From assembly GCA_027924585.1 (NCBI GenBank), contig BSBM01000307.1, positions 11,740,001 through 11,804,000 of the forward strand: 64,000 nucleotides of DNA, given 5' to 3'. The translations under genes were made by a program, and so were the position numbers. The DNA comes from Larix kaempferi (taxonomy: Eukaryota; Streptophyta; Pinopsida; Pinales; Pinaceae). The notes beneath the pieces are model-generated. The model saw nothing but the letters and a program-made list of their open reading frames with translations. It made no database searches and was not told where the DNA came from. This document shows, in pieces, positions 36,761 through 48,715 of the stretch. Position 1 is the first letter of the stretch. Each line of letters opens with the position of its first letter.

Positions 36761-36911
36761 GCGTGACTTTACTGTTCATATCACATGCCTTGCCATATTC
36801 CTTAACTTCATGCCTTGCCATATTCCATAATGTCATTGTTCCTTTTCTTGTTGCGTATGCTTCAATGCGGGAGGCGGGGCCCTAATGGGCAGCTGAAAGA
36901 AAGCCTAATGG

Positions 36912-37858
36912 TTTTTTTTTTTCACATGAAAAATAGTTGTATATTCATAGGAAATATATAAAAAAAGAGTCAGAGGACTACAATCAAATTAGGGAAAAGC
37001 AAAAGATCGAAGGAATCCCAATCGGGCAACACGTCCTCCCCAATACATCAATAGCCACATGACCATACCAGTTCTAGATATATCCCGAAACAAAACCACC
37101 AACGTGCCAAAGGGCCACTAACAGAACTCAGAAGAGAAAGGAGAGCGAAGGAGAAGAGTCCAAAAGGTAATGAATATATACAGAATTACAATATATAGCC
37201 GATAAAAAATATATATAAAAAAGGACGCAGTAGAGAAACCTAGGCCCCATCACCAGTAAGAAGATGCAGGAAGAGGCAAGCGATCATGACACTGAAGCAT
37301 GTAGTGAGACCAAAATTCGAAATGGATGCATCCCGCCTCTGCTGAAAGGGCCAACTTTGACAACATATTAGCAGGCTCGTTGTGCTCCCGGTAGATGTGC
37401 TCGATGATGAGGTGGGGGAAACCCTGCCACACCAAGCTAACCATATCCATCCAAGGCGATAGGGCCATCGAGAGGAGGGACCCTCGATCGGAAGCCCATT
37501 CAATAACAGTTCGAGAGTCACCATACAAAAGTTGAAGTTCAATGCCTTTCTTCTTCACAAAAAAACAGGTCACCCACAGGGCCAAGAGTTCCCCACGAGT
37601 ATTGGATCCCATGCCCCCATTCATCCAGATGTTGAAGAATTGCACCTGGTCGATAAAAATGATGGCTCCAGCGCCACAAGAGGATGCCCCCTGCTAAGAG
37701 GCCCCATCAAAATAAGCCATGAAATCCTGTCTACGTGGAGATTGCATTGGATTGCATTACAAGGAGTTAGAGATGCATTCGCTTTAATCACATTTGTTGA
37801 GTAAAGTGTAATGGTACAGGGTAACCACTACAAGTCGTACTGTTGCACGTACTTTAGT
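36912..37858 (-). mobile_element. second LINE fragment with RNase H, flanked by 30-bp direct repeats
   Basis: The T run at 36912-36922 is the A-tail. Coding runs from about 37735 to 37250 on the minus strand (FMAYFDGAS, CGAGAIIFIDQVQFF, then ELQLLYGDSRTVIEWASD and EHIYREHNEPANMLSKLALS), an RVT_3-type RNase H of a plant LINE. A stop lies after DGAS. Identical 30-bp sequences lie at 36882-36911 and 37859-37888, fitting a target-site duplication. The 5' 100 bp (37758-37858) also belong to the inverted repeat. Confidence 0.75.
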
Positions 37859-40800
37859 CTAATGGGCAGCTGAAAGAAAGCCTAATGGGTACCATTCGCT
37901 TTGTGGGAATCATGCGTGTGATTGAAAACATAATGTTTTTTATTAAGATAAAACAAATTACATTCTTCATGGCCAAAGACCTCGTTACGCTGTAAGCATT
38001 CAAACAACGAAAGACCACTACAGCTACATACCTAACTCATTCAACCAATGAAATGATGCCACGCCTACTATTTTCGTGATCAATCATCTTCTTCTATTTT
38101 CGCGGTCGGTCTACTATTTTGGCCGCTTGCCCATTCCGAGCCCTGGTTCTAGTTTCTGTGCGGATCCTGGATCCAGTCACTTCACGCGGCTTGCATGTTC
38201 CAAAATTGCTACTACATAGCTAGATTCCTCGTTAGAGCAATACGAGAGCTTCTTCCCTCTGTGGAGAGGCTTAGGGTTGAACATTTCCATAATAATATGA
38301 TAGCGGATGATGGAGCAGAGGCCCTTTGAGGAGAGCTTACACCTCATGATATATTTTAAGCCAAGACCGCACGAGGGTTTGAAGGACGGATGATCAAACC
38401 CCTGGCTTGGCATATATACGTAAAACCGATCTGATTTGGCCGATTCTGAGCTCGAATTCATCTAATTTTTAAGATATGCAGCTCAGGTGCTTCAAATCGA
38501 TGCCTTATGGGTGCAATTTGGCTCCCTTTTAACCAGGTTTGAGTTCATTTCCGCTTTCGAATGTCGTTATTTTTGCATTTTCATTTTGTTGTTTTTGGGG
38601 GAAAGTCTTCTCTATGATGTTCACTTCGCCGTGGTCTGGTGTTCGATTCCAATTGACTCCACCTAGGGCCTGCAAACACGATGTAGGATAAATAATTCTT
38701 TCGGGGCGGGACTGGCTTGTCTTGCTGAGAAATGCACAATGCTACAATAACTTGAACTGCATCAATTTAGTGATGAGTCCTTGGGATCAATCTCTGCCTG
38801 TAAAAATCTTCAATTCTTGCGCTTGGTGGGGGTTAGGGAGAGTTTTAGTTCTTGGTCTTGATCTTTACATCCGTACTTGAAAACAGTCGGAAGGGTTAAA
38901 GTTATTTGAAGTCATATTTCTTTTGCAATGCAATTTTTTGTGGAAGACAAAATACTGAACCCACTATGTTAGTTATAATTTAAACCCTGGAATATAAAAA
39001 TTCATGTATTATTTGAAACAACATGGATATCAAGGTAGCGGAAGGGTTTGTATGGTTTGAGGGTTTGAATCGATGTGTGCACCAAAGCATAAATGGATAA
39101 AGGAAGAGGACGCGACTCTTCAAGAAGGAATAGAAAAATACGGCCCGGTAAATGGTCTTCAATACTCAAGGATCCTGCCCTCAGTTGCTATCTGGCATCA
39201 CATTCAAACATCGATCTCAAGGTAACCTAATTATTTTTTTTCTTATTTTGTTATTTTAATATTTGTTTGGCGTGGGTGACGGGAGAGAATTTTGTGTCAT
39301 GGACAATCATGCTTGTGACTTTTTGGTATGTCCTATCCAAACAGTGCCTTAGGTCAAGTTGACGAGTCTAAAGTGCAAGTCTCAAATCCTCACCACAATG
39401 AAGTCTCAATGATGCATTTTTACACCATTTTCTCAAAGTGCCTTTAATGGGCCGATGGTCTATCATGTTCTCAAGCTCAACACTGCCAATAGAATAGGGT
39501 TGTTTCCTACTCTATTGCACCATCATTCACATCAAGAGGGTGGTTCCCCTATTGATAACCAGATTGGTGAAAGTAAGGTATTGTCATAGCTCCCACCATG
39601 TTCAATTCCTCAAAAAGGTGACAAGAACACTTACAAGGGGGTTGTTAATTAGTGGTGCTTCCATGGCTGTTAAATCAAGCCGTGTGGTACATGTCCCAGA
39701 AATACATGGAAGCATGGACTATTGAAAAGTGGTTAATGCTCGCACTTCGTCATATCAATCTTTCTTAGGTTTCCTATTTATCTTTTCTTTCACTTTTGGA
39801 ACCTATTTCACTTTTGGAACCTAGACCCAAGTTCAATCCTTCCAAAGATACGGACCGTAATATATATATAGTTAGTTAGTTAGTTAGTTGGACTCTCAAT
39901 TTGATTTTATTTACAAGAAGTGTCATATATTTTTTTAAACAAGAGGATTTACTCCATAACACCCTTGAACAAAATCAGTTAATTATTTTATATGCCACAT
40001 TGGTGGGTAGTCAAGGTCTTCGAAGCTTTCACATGTTCTTAAATTTGTTTTTTCTACTGGGGTGTGCCTACTGGAATTTGAACTCGGTTCCTTCTTACAA
40101 CAAGTGCCTCAACTTGAACTCCACAAGATCCCATCATCCCTGGACATTATCCATGATGGGTACATATATTTGTACTATTGGTTTAGAATATTTATATGAT
40201 GAGTAGTGCTTGCTTCCTTTTCTATTAGCCACAATTTACTTTCATTTGGACATGGTTGTCTCTTCATTAGCTACCTCACTTTCTAGCGCCCCCTTATAAC
40301 CTTCTTGTAGGCCCAAGTTTGGTATGTTGTTTCATTGATGGTTGTTGGTATACTATTTTTTCATTTTACTTCTCATGTTGCATATCATCTACTGGACCAC
40401 CCTTTTGATAATATTTGAACATGATACATAGATTTTGTGCTCAAACAATAATCTTAAATCCACACGTAACTTTAAACCTTGAAACCTATCAAAACAACAA
40501 TCTTCAAATGGTAAAATCTACCGACATACATTGTAGAAAATAATAACAACAAAATACATAGGTTTGATCTCTCAATGACATATATCTTATATTGAATACA
40601 AAATGAAGAAAATACAATGCAATAGCTCAAAACAAAAATGTCAAAAACATACTAAGCAATACAGTGGTGTGCTTGAAATCTGCTTTATAGAATAGGAAGA
40701 CACTGGGGTTTACAACAATGAAGCATGTCTTAGTAAAGCACCTATGTCAGGTCGACAAAACCCTCAACATAATTCTAGCTTAGGGAGGTGTGCCCGAGGA

Positions 40801-40997
40801 CTGATTGAAAGAATGCCTTGATTAGAACACTCAACAAGGGGTAGCAAGCATGCATATAGGGAAGTTTTGACTCCTAAAGACCTATGCCCTACTTAGACTA
40901 AGTCAATTCATGTGTTGTTTCCTGTAACTAGAAAGCAAACTAGAAATAGAAAAGCAACTACTAATAAACTATAAAAGCAACATTCTAAAATAGAAAG

Positions 40998-41475
40998 CAA
41001 CAAAATGTGCAAGCGTTCTGAGTTTTGTTGACTTTCCATATTTGGAAGAACCCATGAGGACAATGAGTGTTCCAGGCATTGCATATCCAGTAGAGATCTT
41101 GATGACCTTGTTAAAGTATCTCCTCTTGCCCCTCATAGTAATTGTCAAGTCCCTCCACACAAGAGTTGCTCCTCCTACTCTTTTGGGTGTGAATGAATCA
41201 ACCAACTGTGGAGCTAGAGAAATTCCTGCTCTGCTATTCAATTCTGGGGAAGGCCTTGCAGCGTCCTCCTCTTCAATCCGAATGTCAGCCCCAGCCTTAG
41301 CCTCCACATCATCATCCTACTCAGGTGTTTCCTCAAATGAAACGGGCCTCAGCTGTGGGCCTAAACCTGATTTTCTCAAGGAAAAAATATTAAGTAGATG
41401 GCAACCAGGGTTTGTAGGACTATTGGATGACAATGAAGACCTATACGCATATGCAAATGATTGTATGTCTTCCAT
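40998..41475 (-). pseudogene. ABCG3-like transporter first exon, right arm
   Basis: Mirror copy of 26554-27036, starting MEDIQSFAYAYRSS at 41475 and reaching the Walker A segment GSSKYGKST. It shares the in-frame TAG in the ETPE.DD stretch. Here a GTG replaces the internal ATG seen in the left arm. Same function and limits as the left copy. Confidence 0.75.
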
Positions 41476-41853
41476 TGGAATTTACTACCCAAAAACAATA
41501 AGACCTCTTCGAGGAATTGGATTTCCATTCCCAATCATGGTGGGCACATAGCCAATGAATATTCCCTATCAAAAACTAAGTGAATGGTTTCTTTGCCCTG
41601 CATTCACTTCAAATCTGTAAATAAAACGAAACCATGTTTTGTATTTTTCGAACTGAGACGATGACTTGCAGTAGCTGTACTATAAAACCCAGCCGGGAGA
41701 TTGTGGCTTGCGACTGGAACTCTAATCTGAGCCTCCATCCCAGTTCACATGAGTTACACAAATACCCACACACGAAAACCAGCCATTATTTTTTTGGGTA
41801 ATAGTGAAAGGATGAACGACAAGCCCCGAACACGGAAACCAACCCCGAACATG

Positions 41854-42275
41854 ACCATGTTAGCAAGGAATTGTAAGAGGATGGTCAAATTGGAGTTAAG
41901 TGGGTGTGAAGGAAGCTATTATGGGATTGCTGCAATTGGGCAGTGTTGTGTGATGCTTGAAGAGTTGACGCTCTCTAAGCATGGTCTTGATCTTGACCAA
42001 GGTTGGACTACAGCACTGTCCTGTTGCAGTAACTTGAAAACCTTCAGGTTTCAAATCTATGGGAGAATTGACCCCAATGCTGGTCTAGTGGAGCACTTGG
42101 GATGTTTCCCTGCAATTGAAAGAATTCAATCCCAATGCTGTAATTTGAAGGATAAGCAAGGTTTGGTTGCATTGCTTGTGGTTTGTGGGTCTGTGAGACT
42201 CTGAGAGAGCTTGAGTTTCAAGATTGCTGGGTTCTAGAGGATGACTTCTTCAATCTTGCCTATAACTTGCAAGTA
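41854..42275 (+). pseudogene. F-box/RNI-like gene fragment, right arm
   Basis: Mirror copy of 25735-26178. MTMLARNCKRMVKLELSGCE leads to NLKDKQGLVALLVVCGSVRL, then a stop. In the shifted frame ELEFQDCWVLEDDFFNLAY continues the family pattern. This copy is better preserved than the left one (no TAG in ELEF). No F-box or further repeats. Confidence 0.65.
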
Positions 42276-42367
42276 AATGCTGAGAGCAATGGATATAGGA
42301 TAGGTTCTCTGAGGGGCTGAGGGAAGCAATTTTTAATGGACGCCATAATCAGAGAACCTCATGTGTG

Positions 42368-42372
42368 CTTAT
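42368..42372 (-). repeat. target-site duplication of element 2 (left copy)
   Basis: CTTAT here and at 54229-54233 flank element 2. The single-copy form is in the left arm at 25657-25661. Confidence 0.92.
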
Positions 42373-43785
42373 TGGTGAGCTCCTAATATGGATGCCTAAT
42401 GAGGGCAGCTTATACCAAGAGCCTACTTTAAATGTCAACCCGGGGAACGTACAAACTTAAGAGATGCATGCACTATCTGTGCTCTTTATAGGATAATCTC
42501 TTGTCACAGTTAAAGGGAAGTATCAATGTTCTAAAGATTGTCTACTAAATGTGAAGGTTGTCTACTTAATGTGAAAACTGATTATGCTACGAAATTGAAT
42601 ACTGGAAAGCAATGAATCTGATTAAAAGAATTAAAGTGTTGAAAGCAGTAAATATGTTCTGAGAAGTAAAGCAGGGAATCTATTCTAAGTAATTAAAATG
42701 CTGAAGTAATTAGATGCTGATCTGTTCTAAGAAATAAAGATATAAAGACAGTAAATCTATTTGAAATAATTAAACTGTTGAAATAACTAAATGTTGAGAA
42801 TGAAAATACCATAACAGAGCTATTTTACTATTGGGGAAACGAAGTTTGTAACTATTGTCTGCGCACACAATTTGAGTTTTGATCTATCTTATTCTACCAA
42901 TCTAGAATTGAAATACGATCATTCTATGCTTACCCATATTCTACTAAGAAGTTAAAAGAAACTAATCACGATGAGAAACTGCAGTGAACTCCAGATCTAA
43001 CCATGACATTGAAAGCTAAGCTATTACACATGTAATCGTGGATAAAAATATGCGTTGCAAGAAAGAACCTACAGGACTACTAAAATCGTTTTACTGTACT
43101 ACGGAATGCATTTTAAACTACTACAGAAAACAATGACTCATTCAACGCTACCATATATCATAGAATTGTTCATCAATGTAAAACGCATACTTGGAAAAAT
43201 ACCTGCAAATAGGAATCTCCTGACCTACATGTTGGAGTGGCCCTCCCCAACCCGTACTCAGGAGAGAATAAAAACTCAGAAACACTTGCTGGAATTAATC
43301 ATCAATCTTTCATTAATGTGTAAAATCCATGTCAAAATAGAAGTCTGTACTTCAGTATCTCAATAGTGCAGAAAAACATTAACAATAATGTCTTTCACAA
43401 AAATAACAGCAGGGGCCTCTCACTACCCGAGAGGGCCATATTTATACGATTTAACTCTAATCCTAACTGATTGTCAAAGTGCTGATTCATCTTGAAAGTG
43501 GGAGTGTGTCCCCTATAAATCAGGAAACAGGGCGCCGAGCTTGGTGATCCTTTAGTCTTCTACACGTCCTTCCTTTAATAAACCTGAACCTGCTCAATCA
43601 TGCTTGGTTTCCGTATAATCAGTTTAATTGATACGCATTCTAACATACAAGATTAATCATAAAAACAATCTCATTAAATCATTAAAGTAAAACACTTTTC
43701 CCACAATTGAGTGCGTTTCGTTACCATTGCTTGAGCTCGACTGTGGAAAAAGGGTTATCAAAATACCTGAAAAATGGACCCATCA
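42373..43785 (-). repeat. 3' LTR of element 2
   Basis: On the minus strand it runs TGATGGGTCC to GCTCACCA. The stem-loop near 43416-43434 has one mismatched pair here (CCTCTCA against CGAGAGG). The sequence TATAAATAT (43438-43446, reverse) precedes it. Confidence 0.93.
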
Positions 43786-43800
43786 TTCTCTCCCCTACTT
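43786..43800 (-). other. polypurine tract of element 2
   Basis: AAGTAGGGGAGAGAA on the minus strand, immediately upstream of the LTR start TGATGGG. Confidence 0.85.
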
Positions 43801-43807
43801 GAAGGAT

Positions 43808-46090
43808 TCACCCATCCTTGGGTGACCTATTCCTTTCATCGATGACCTCCCTGATATCACATGCTGCCACCTTAGGTTCCCCTGCCTGTCTGAGATACCC
43901 AAAATTCTGATCCTCCCTGGCCCATGCCTTCCTCTCCTCCTCTTCATTAATCTGTTCTTTGAGGACTGGGAAAAGAAAGAATGGAGGATTCAATCTCATC
44001 CCAATCCACCTTAGTTGGTTTCTTGCCAGGGATTCTTTATAGAGTATGGTTTTGAAGAGAGCATCCTTAAGCCTAAGGGGAGAGTGGAGTTCTCTTCGTT
44101 TTAGATCATTTGCCACCCTGCTCTACCTTTCCCTGATGGACTCATCAACTTCCTTTTGCGTGCTGCGGAGTGTAATGTCGAAGTGACTCACCGTCTCCTA
44201 TTTTTTTGCGAGGAGAATGCGTATCAGCTCCTCATCCTAAGTGAGGATCCTGTGATTATAAATTATTCCCTCAGGGTGAGTGGGCTCAGGTCTGATCATT
44301 AATGGAGTTTGCCATTTGGATGCCACATAGAGATGATAGTCTTGGGCTCGCTCAATTTCGTGGTTCATCCACAAACACAATGCCATTAACTGGAAATCAC
44401 CCACATATGGGTTTGGTGACCAGTTGGGCAAGCCAGAAACTACGAAATTATGCAATAAGAACTCACTCAATCGGTCTTTCTCTAGCTCTGTGGAGTTCAA
44501 TGATGCATCAATAAATTCCTTAGGAGTGCTTACCTCTATAGGGAGATCTTTCTTCAATCTCTGAAGCTGGAATTCGCCCCATTTTTCTTGTAAATAAACT
44601 ACATAGACCGCCGATGGTGGTCTGAGGTCACGCATTCTCTCATATATGCATATAGTAGTGGCAAGAACATCCTTAATTTTGATAATTTACTGGTCCTTCC
44701 TTGCCATTTTGCTCTGTGCTTTGGCCAAATTTTCTTGCAACTCTAAATTCTTCTGTTCGGCCAGCCGGAGCTCTTCTGCATGGTGCATCTTTAGGATTTG
44801 TGTCTTCTCGGCTGAAAATGGGGGAGATGTGTCCTGGCTTCCTGGTCGAATTCTTAATGTTGCCAACTCATTTCTTATCCTTTTCAATTCTGCTCGTGCT
44901 TCAGCGAGCTGGGAAACAACCTCGGGGTCTTCATTACGTTCTGGAGGGTTTTCCTGAAAGCTACCTTGCTCCTGTAAGCTCTGCCCTTCTCCTTTATCCA
45001 TCTCTTCTTCCATATCCTGTTTTTCCTCTTCATTCCCTTTCTCTTCTTCATCCTCTTCTTCTTTTTCTTCTTCGTCCTCTTCTTCATCCGTAGTGGGATC
45101 CTTTTGATTTATAAAAGGATCAATGTCATCATTAGACACATTGGTAATCAGGGGGCTGGGTTCCCTTTCTTTCTCCTTGGAGACTCGGATTTTAGATACC
45201 TGTGTGAATCTCTTGATGTGCCTCTTCGACCCCTGACTACTGGTAGGAATATCTGGGTCTGATTTGGGGGAGTCCTCTTTGGAGTGTTTTATTTTGACCA
45301 AGGTGTCAGCCACACTGTCCAAGTCGATTTTTCTTTTTTCCCATGATACAGAGGTGGTCTTACTTTTTGATTCAGGTGGAAAGGGCGTAGTCCTCATTCT
45401 CTGAACATCCTCAGCAGATACTACAATGAACTCCTCCCAGGAGAGCTCTGGAATCTGAGCTTTTAGCTCCTCACCAACTATTAGTTTGATCAGCCCATGA
45501 TGGACCAAAGCATCATCTTTTCCCTTAGCCACCTTCCTTCTCATATCTGCTAGGGATTGGAGCAGGAAAAATGGAATGCTAATATTGTTGTTTAATGAAA
45601 TGTGACTTCTGTGCCTAAGAAGCTCTAAAATACAAAAATGGAAAATGGGAACATAGCTTAATCTTCCAGTGCATGTAATATACCTTAGGACAATTGCGGC
45701 CATTTCATCCCATGGTGCTGGCATGAAGGGTCTCTTGACTCCATTTTTGTCCTCATCATAAACTTATCCACACTCAAAGAATGTTGCTTTTGCTGTGTGG
45801 TTTGCCTCCCGGTCGTTGCTGCTCCAATGTAGGCCCATTGGAAGACAAGTGTGTTTGGCTATCATGTCCTCATCCACTTTTATGCGTAACCCCTTCACCC
45901 GGGTGACATACTGTTCATCTTTTATATGCTTGAAGTTTCTTGCGAACTCCTGGGATACCCCTGTGTGGTATCCTCTCAGTCCAAGGATAAATGGCATCCA
46001 GCCTGAGTTGTGAATGATTTGCAGGACTCTCGGGCTTTGATAAATGGCACTGTGATCTTCCGGTTCACTCTTTTTAAAACCCTTCATCAT
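43808..46090 (-). pseudogene. downstream ORF of element 2
   Basis: Homologue of 18206-20497 in element 1. It starts MMKGFKKSEPEDHSAIYQSP at 46090. A TAA at about 45764 falls at the codon where element 1 has TAG (..CG, stop, VYDED). The next 345-codon frame (45724-44687) carries the plant transposon-protein-like part, a long acidic Glu/Asp stretch (DEEEDEEEKEEEDEEE, about 45090-44990) and a coiled-coil-like segment. The C-terminal domain continues at 44635-43808 after further breaks and ends SPKDG. No membrane segment. It is probably a particle- or RNA-associated protein rather than an envelope. Confidence 0.75.
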
Positions 46091-47260
46091 TTTTCGAATC
46101 TTCTCTATAAACAGACAGACCAGGGCTTTGGGATGTAGTTTTATACTTTTAACTTGGTTGGGCTCTGCCTATGGGCTCAAGGAATGCAATGGTGGTTGCT
46201 TCTTGGGAATTCCGGGTGGTTACTTATATGCAAAATCGTGGAATATGATGCACCCGAATTCACTGCTTTTCTGCACCTATTCTTTTCATCATACCTGTAC
46301 TTGCCATTTCTAATCCCCTATCTTTCATGATTGATCTCTACCTTCTTATGATCGACCTCTATACTTCATGTGGTGAAGGTTGCGATCATGATTTGCTGAG
46401 GGTGACGGGACTTTGGTAGCAATCATGAGTTATGAAGGTCATTCCACCATGCCGCCGATTTGAAATTGAAGTTGTCCTCAGCTGACTAGAAACGACACTA
46501 TTGTGGGAAAGTGTTTTACCGTAAAAATCAAATAAAATCGTTTAGAGATCACCTTGGTATGTATGCGTACCTGCATTGATGAGCTGGTCTGTTTTTCATG
46601 CGTGGTGGATTCTGTAGTAATCTTGGCGGTGTCTGTAGTTGATTTCTGCATGTCAGTAGTTACGTGCGTAGGGTGCTTTTTTCGTTATGCGCATTTTGAA
46701 TTTGCTGAGTATGTGCTTTTGAAAATTGTGCCAGTTGCTGATTCGACTCAGGCGATTGTGCTTTATATTTGGATGATTGCATGGTTGGATCTGATTGGCT
46801 CCCTTGAATAACTTTGTAGGCTCTCTTGAATATGTTTGAAAAAGGTTGGCGTGGTGTGTCTTTGATGAATTTCGTAGTAGATGAATACTTATTTTGCATG
46901 TAGACGTGGCTGGCTTGCGTGAATTGCTTTCAGTCTCACTTGAATATATGGCAGCCTCGTTTGATTTATTTTTCAGGCTCGCTTGAATTGATGGTAGCCT
47001 CGCTTGATATAAATTGTTTCTTGGATGAATTGATGGCAGCCTCGCCTGAATTATTGGCAGCCTCACTTGATATATTTTGCAGGCTCTCCTGAATTGCTGG
47101 AAGCCTCGCTTGAATTATTGTGTAGGCTTGCTTGAATAGGTTGATGCCCTGTACTTTCTGTTATTCCTTTGTTCTCTTTTTTTGTTTTGTTTTGTTTTTC
47201 TCTCTTTTTTTTTCATGAAATATGCTAAAGCTTACTGTTTTGGAGCATGCTCTATCAACA
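46091..47260 (-). other. integrase-to-ORF spacer of element 2 with iterated motif
   Basis: On the minus strand, from about 47140 to 46900, nine or so copies of a unit near AATTCAAGCGAGGCTGCCA recur every 22-40 bp. The same motif is present in fewer copies in the element 1 spacer. A T-rich tract (A-rich on the coding strand) at 47170-47215 precedes the array, as in element 1. No long ORF. Confidence 0.75.
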
Positions 47261-48712
47261 TCAATTGTTGTTGGTAGAGTACTTGTGTAAATTCCTCTTT
47301 GTACTTGGTTGTTTGTAGAGTTTTAGGCGGTGCCCACTCACGATCATGGGGAAATCATCATCATCAATTGTAATAATTCTCATAGCCCCATTGTCATAAA
47401 TTTTCTGTATACTGTAAGGTCCAAGCCATCTAGTGGTTAGCTTCCCTTTGAATGTGTGAAATCTAGAGTCATAGAGTAGTGCTCAATCACCCTCTTTGAA
47501 TTTCTTATCTTTCAAATGTTGGTCATGCCATTTCTTTCTTTGCTGTTGGATGATTTCAGTATGTGTAAGTGCTTGTTGGCGGTGTTCATCCAGTTGATTT
47601 AGCTGTAGCATGCGTTCTTTTTTAATGTCTGATAGGTTCATATTTAGATCGGTTGCAATTCTTAATGTTTTTACTTCAAATTCGATTGGTAGCATGACCT
47701 TTTTCCCATAGACCAGCTCATAAGGTGTGAATCCTGTTGTTGTTTTCCATGTAGTATTGTAAGCCCAGACTGCTTCACTAAGTCTATCAGCCCAATCTCT
47801 TTTGTGAATTTGGACAGTTTTTGCCAAGATTCTTTCTAATTCCCTATTGGTTACCTCAACTTGACCATTTCCTTGAGGGTGGTAGGAGGATGACTGTCTG
47901 TGCTTTACATTGTTTCTTTTCATCAAGTCTTCAATTAAATTAGATGTGAATTGTGGTCCTTGATCCGAAACTACTTCTCTTGGCACCCCAAATCTGTGAA
48001 AGATCTGCTCAGTAAAGAATTTGGCCACACTGGTTTCATTTGCAGCAGCCAGTGCTGCTACCTCGGTCCATTTTGTAAGGTAATCAGTGCATACAAGAAT
48101 GTAGCTCTTCTGATTGGACTGTGGGTTGAATGGGCCAACAAAATCGAATCCCCACTTATCAAATGCTTCTAAAAATATTTGTGGGTGTAGTGGCATTTCT
48201 TGTTTTTGTGTTGGCTTTCCCATTCTCTGGCAATCGTCACAATGGGACACATACTCATAAGCATCTATGTGGAGTGTTGGCCAATAATACCCTGTTTGCA
48301 AGATCTTGTAGGTTTTCCTTTTTGCAGCATAGTGTCCTCCACAGGGTTCATTGTGGGTGGCATGCATTATGTCATGTACCTCATCTTCCCTAATGCACCT
48401 TCTAAGTACTTGATCTGGTCCCTGTTTAAAAAGCATGCCCTCTGTCCATGTATATGTGGCACTTTGTCTTATTACCTTTGTCCTTTCTTTATAACTGTAA
48501 TGTTCTGGAAACTTCCCGGAAACCAAATAGTTTGCTATGTCAGCAAACCATGGACTTTTTATTGATATGGCAAAAAGGTGCTCATCAGGGAAGTTATCTT
48601 GGACCAATTCATTATCTGTCCCATGTGTTACTCTTGACAAAAAGTCTGCTACGACATTATGCTTGCCTGGTTTATCTATTATAGTGATGTCAAATTCCTG
48701 TAGAAGTAGCAT
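47261..48712 (-). pseudogene. pol: integrase and RNase H tail of element 2
   Basis: The 409-codon frame opens LLLQEFDITIIDKPGKHNVV (end of RNase H) and continues to the HHCC domain (HATHNEPCGGHYAAKRK, CDDCQRMG). Core motifs: CTDYLTKWTE (Asp), VVSDQGPQFTS (Asp), GNGQVEVTNRELE (Glu). All three catalytic acids are present. A TGA replaces Trp after KFKEGD (about 47480). The C-terminal part RWLGPYSIQKIYDNGA continues to about 47261. This is the best-preserved integrase in the window. Confidence 0.92.
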
Positions 48713-48715
48713 CCA

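Larger units (their letters stand above)
30277..37757. other. spacer of the inverted duplication
   Basis: Unique DNA between the arms. From left to right: a C-rich TATA-containing repeat array (30340-32335), a candidate small gene (32380 onward), AT-rich DNA with short tandem repeats, and LINE fragments on the minus strand (33776-33900, 35163-36760, 36912-37858). The last LINE overlaps the inner edge of the right arm. Confidence 0.85.
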
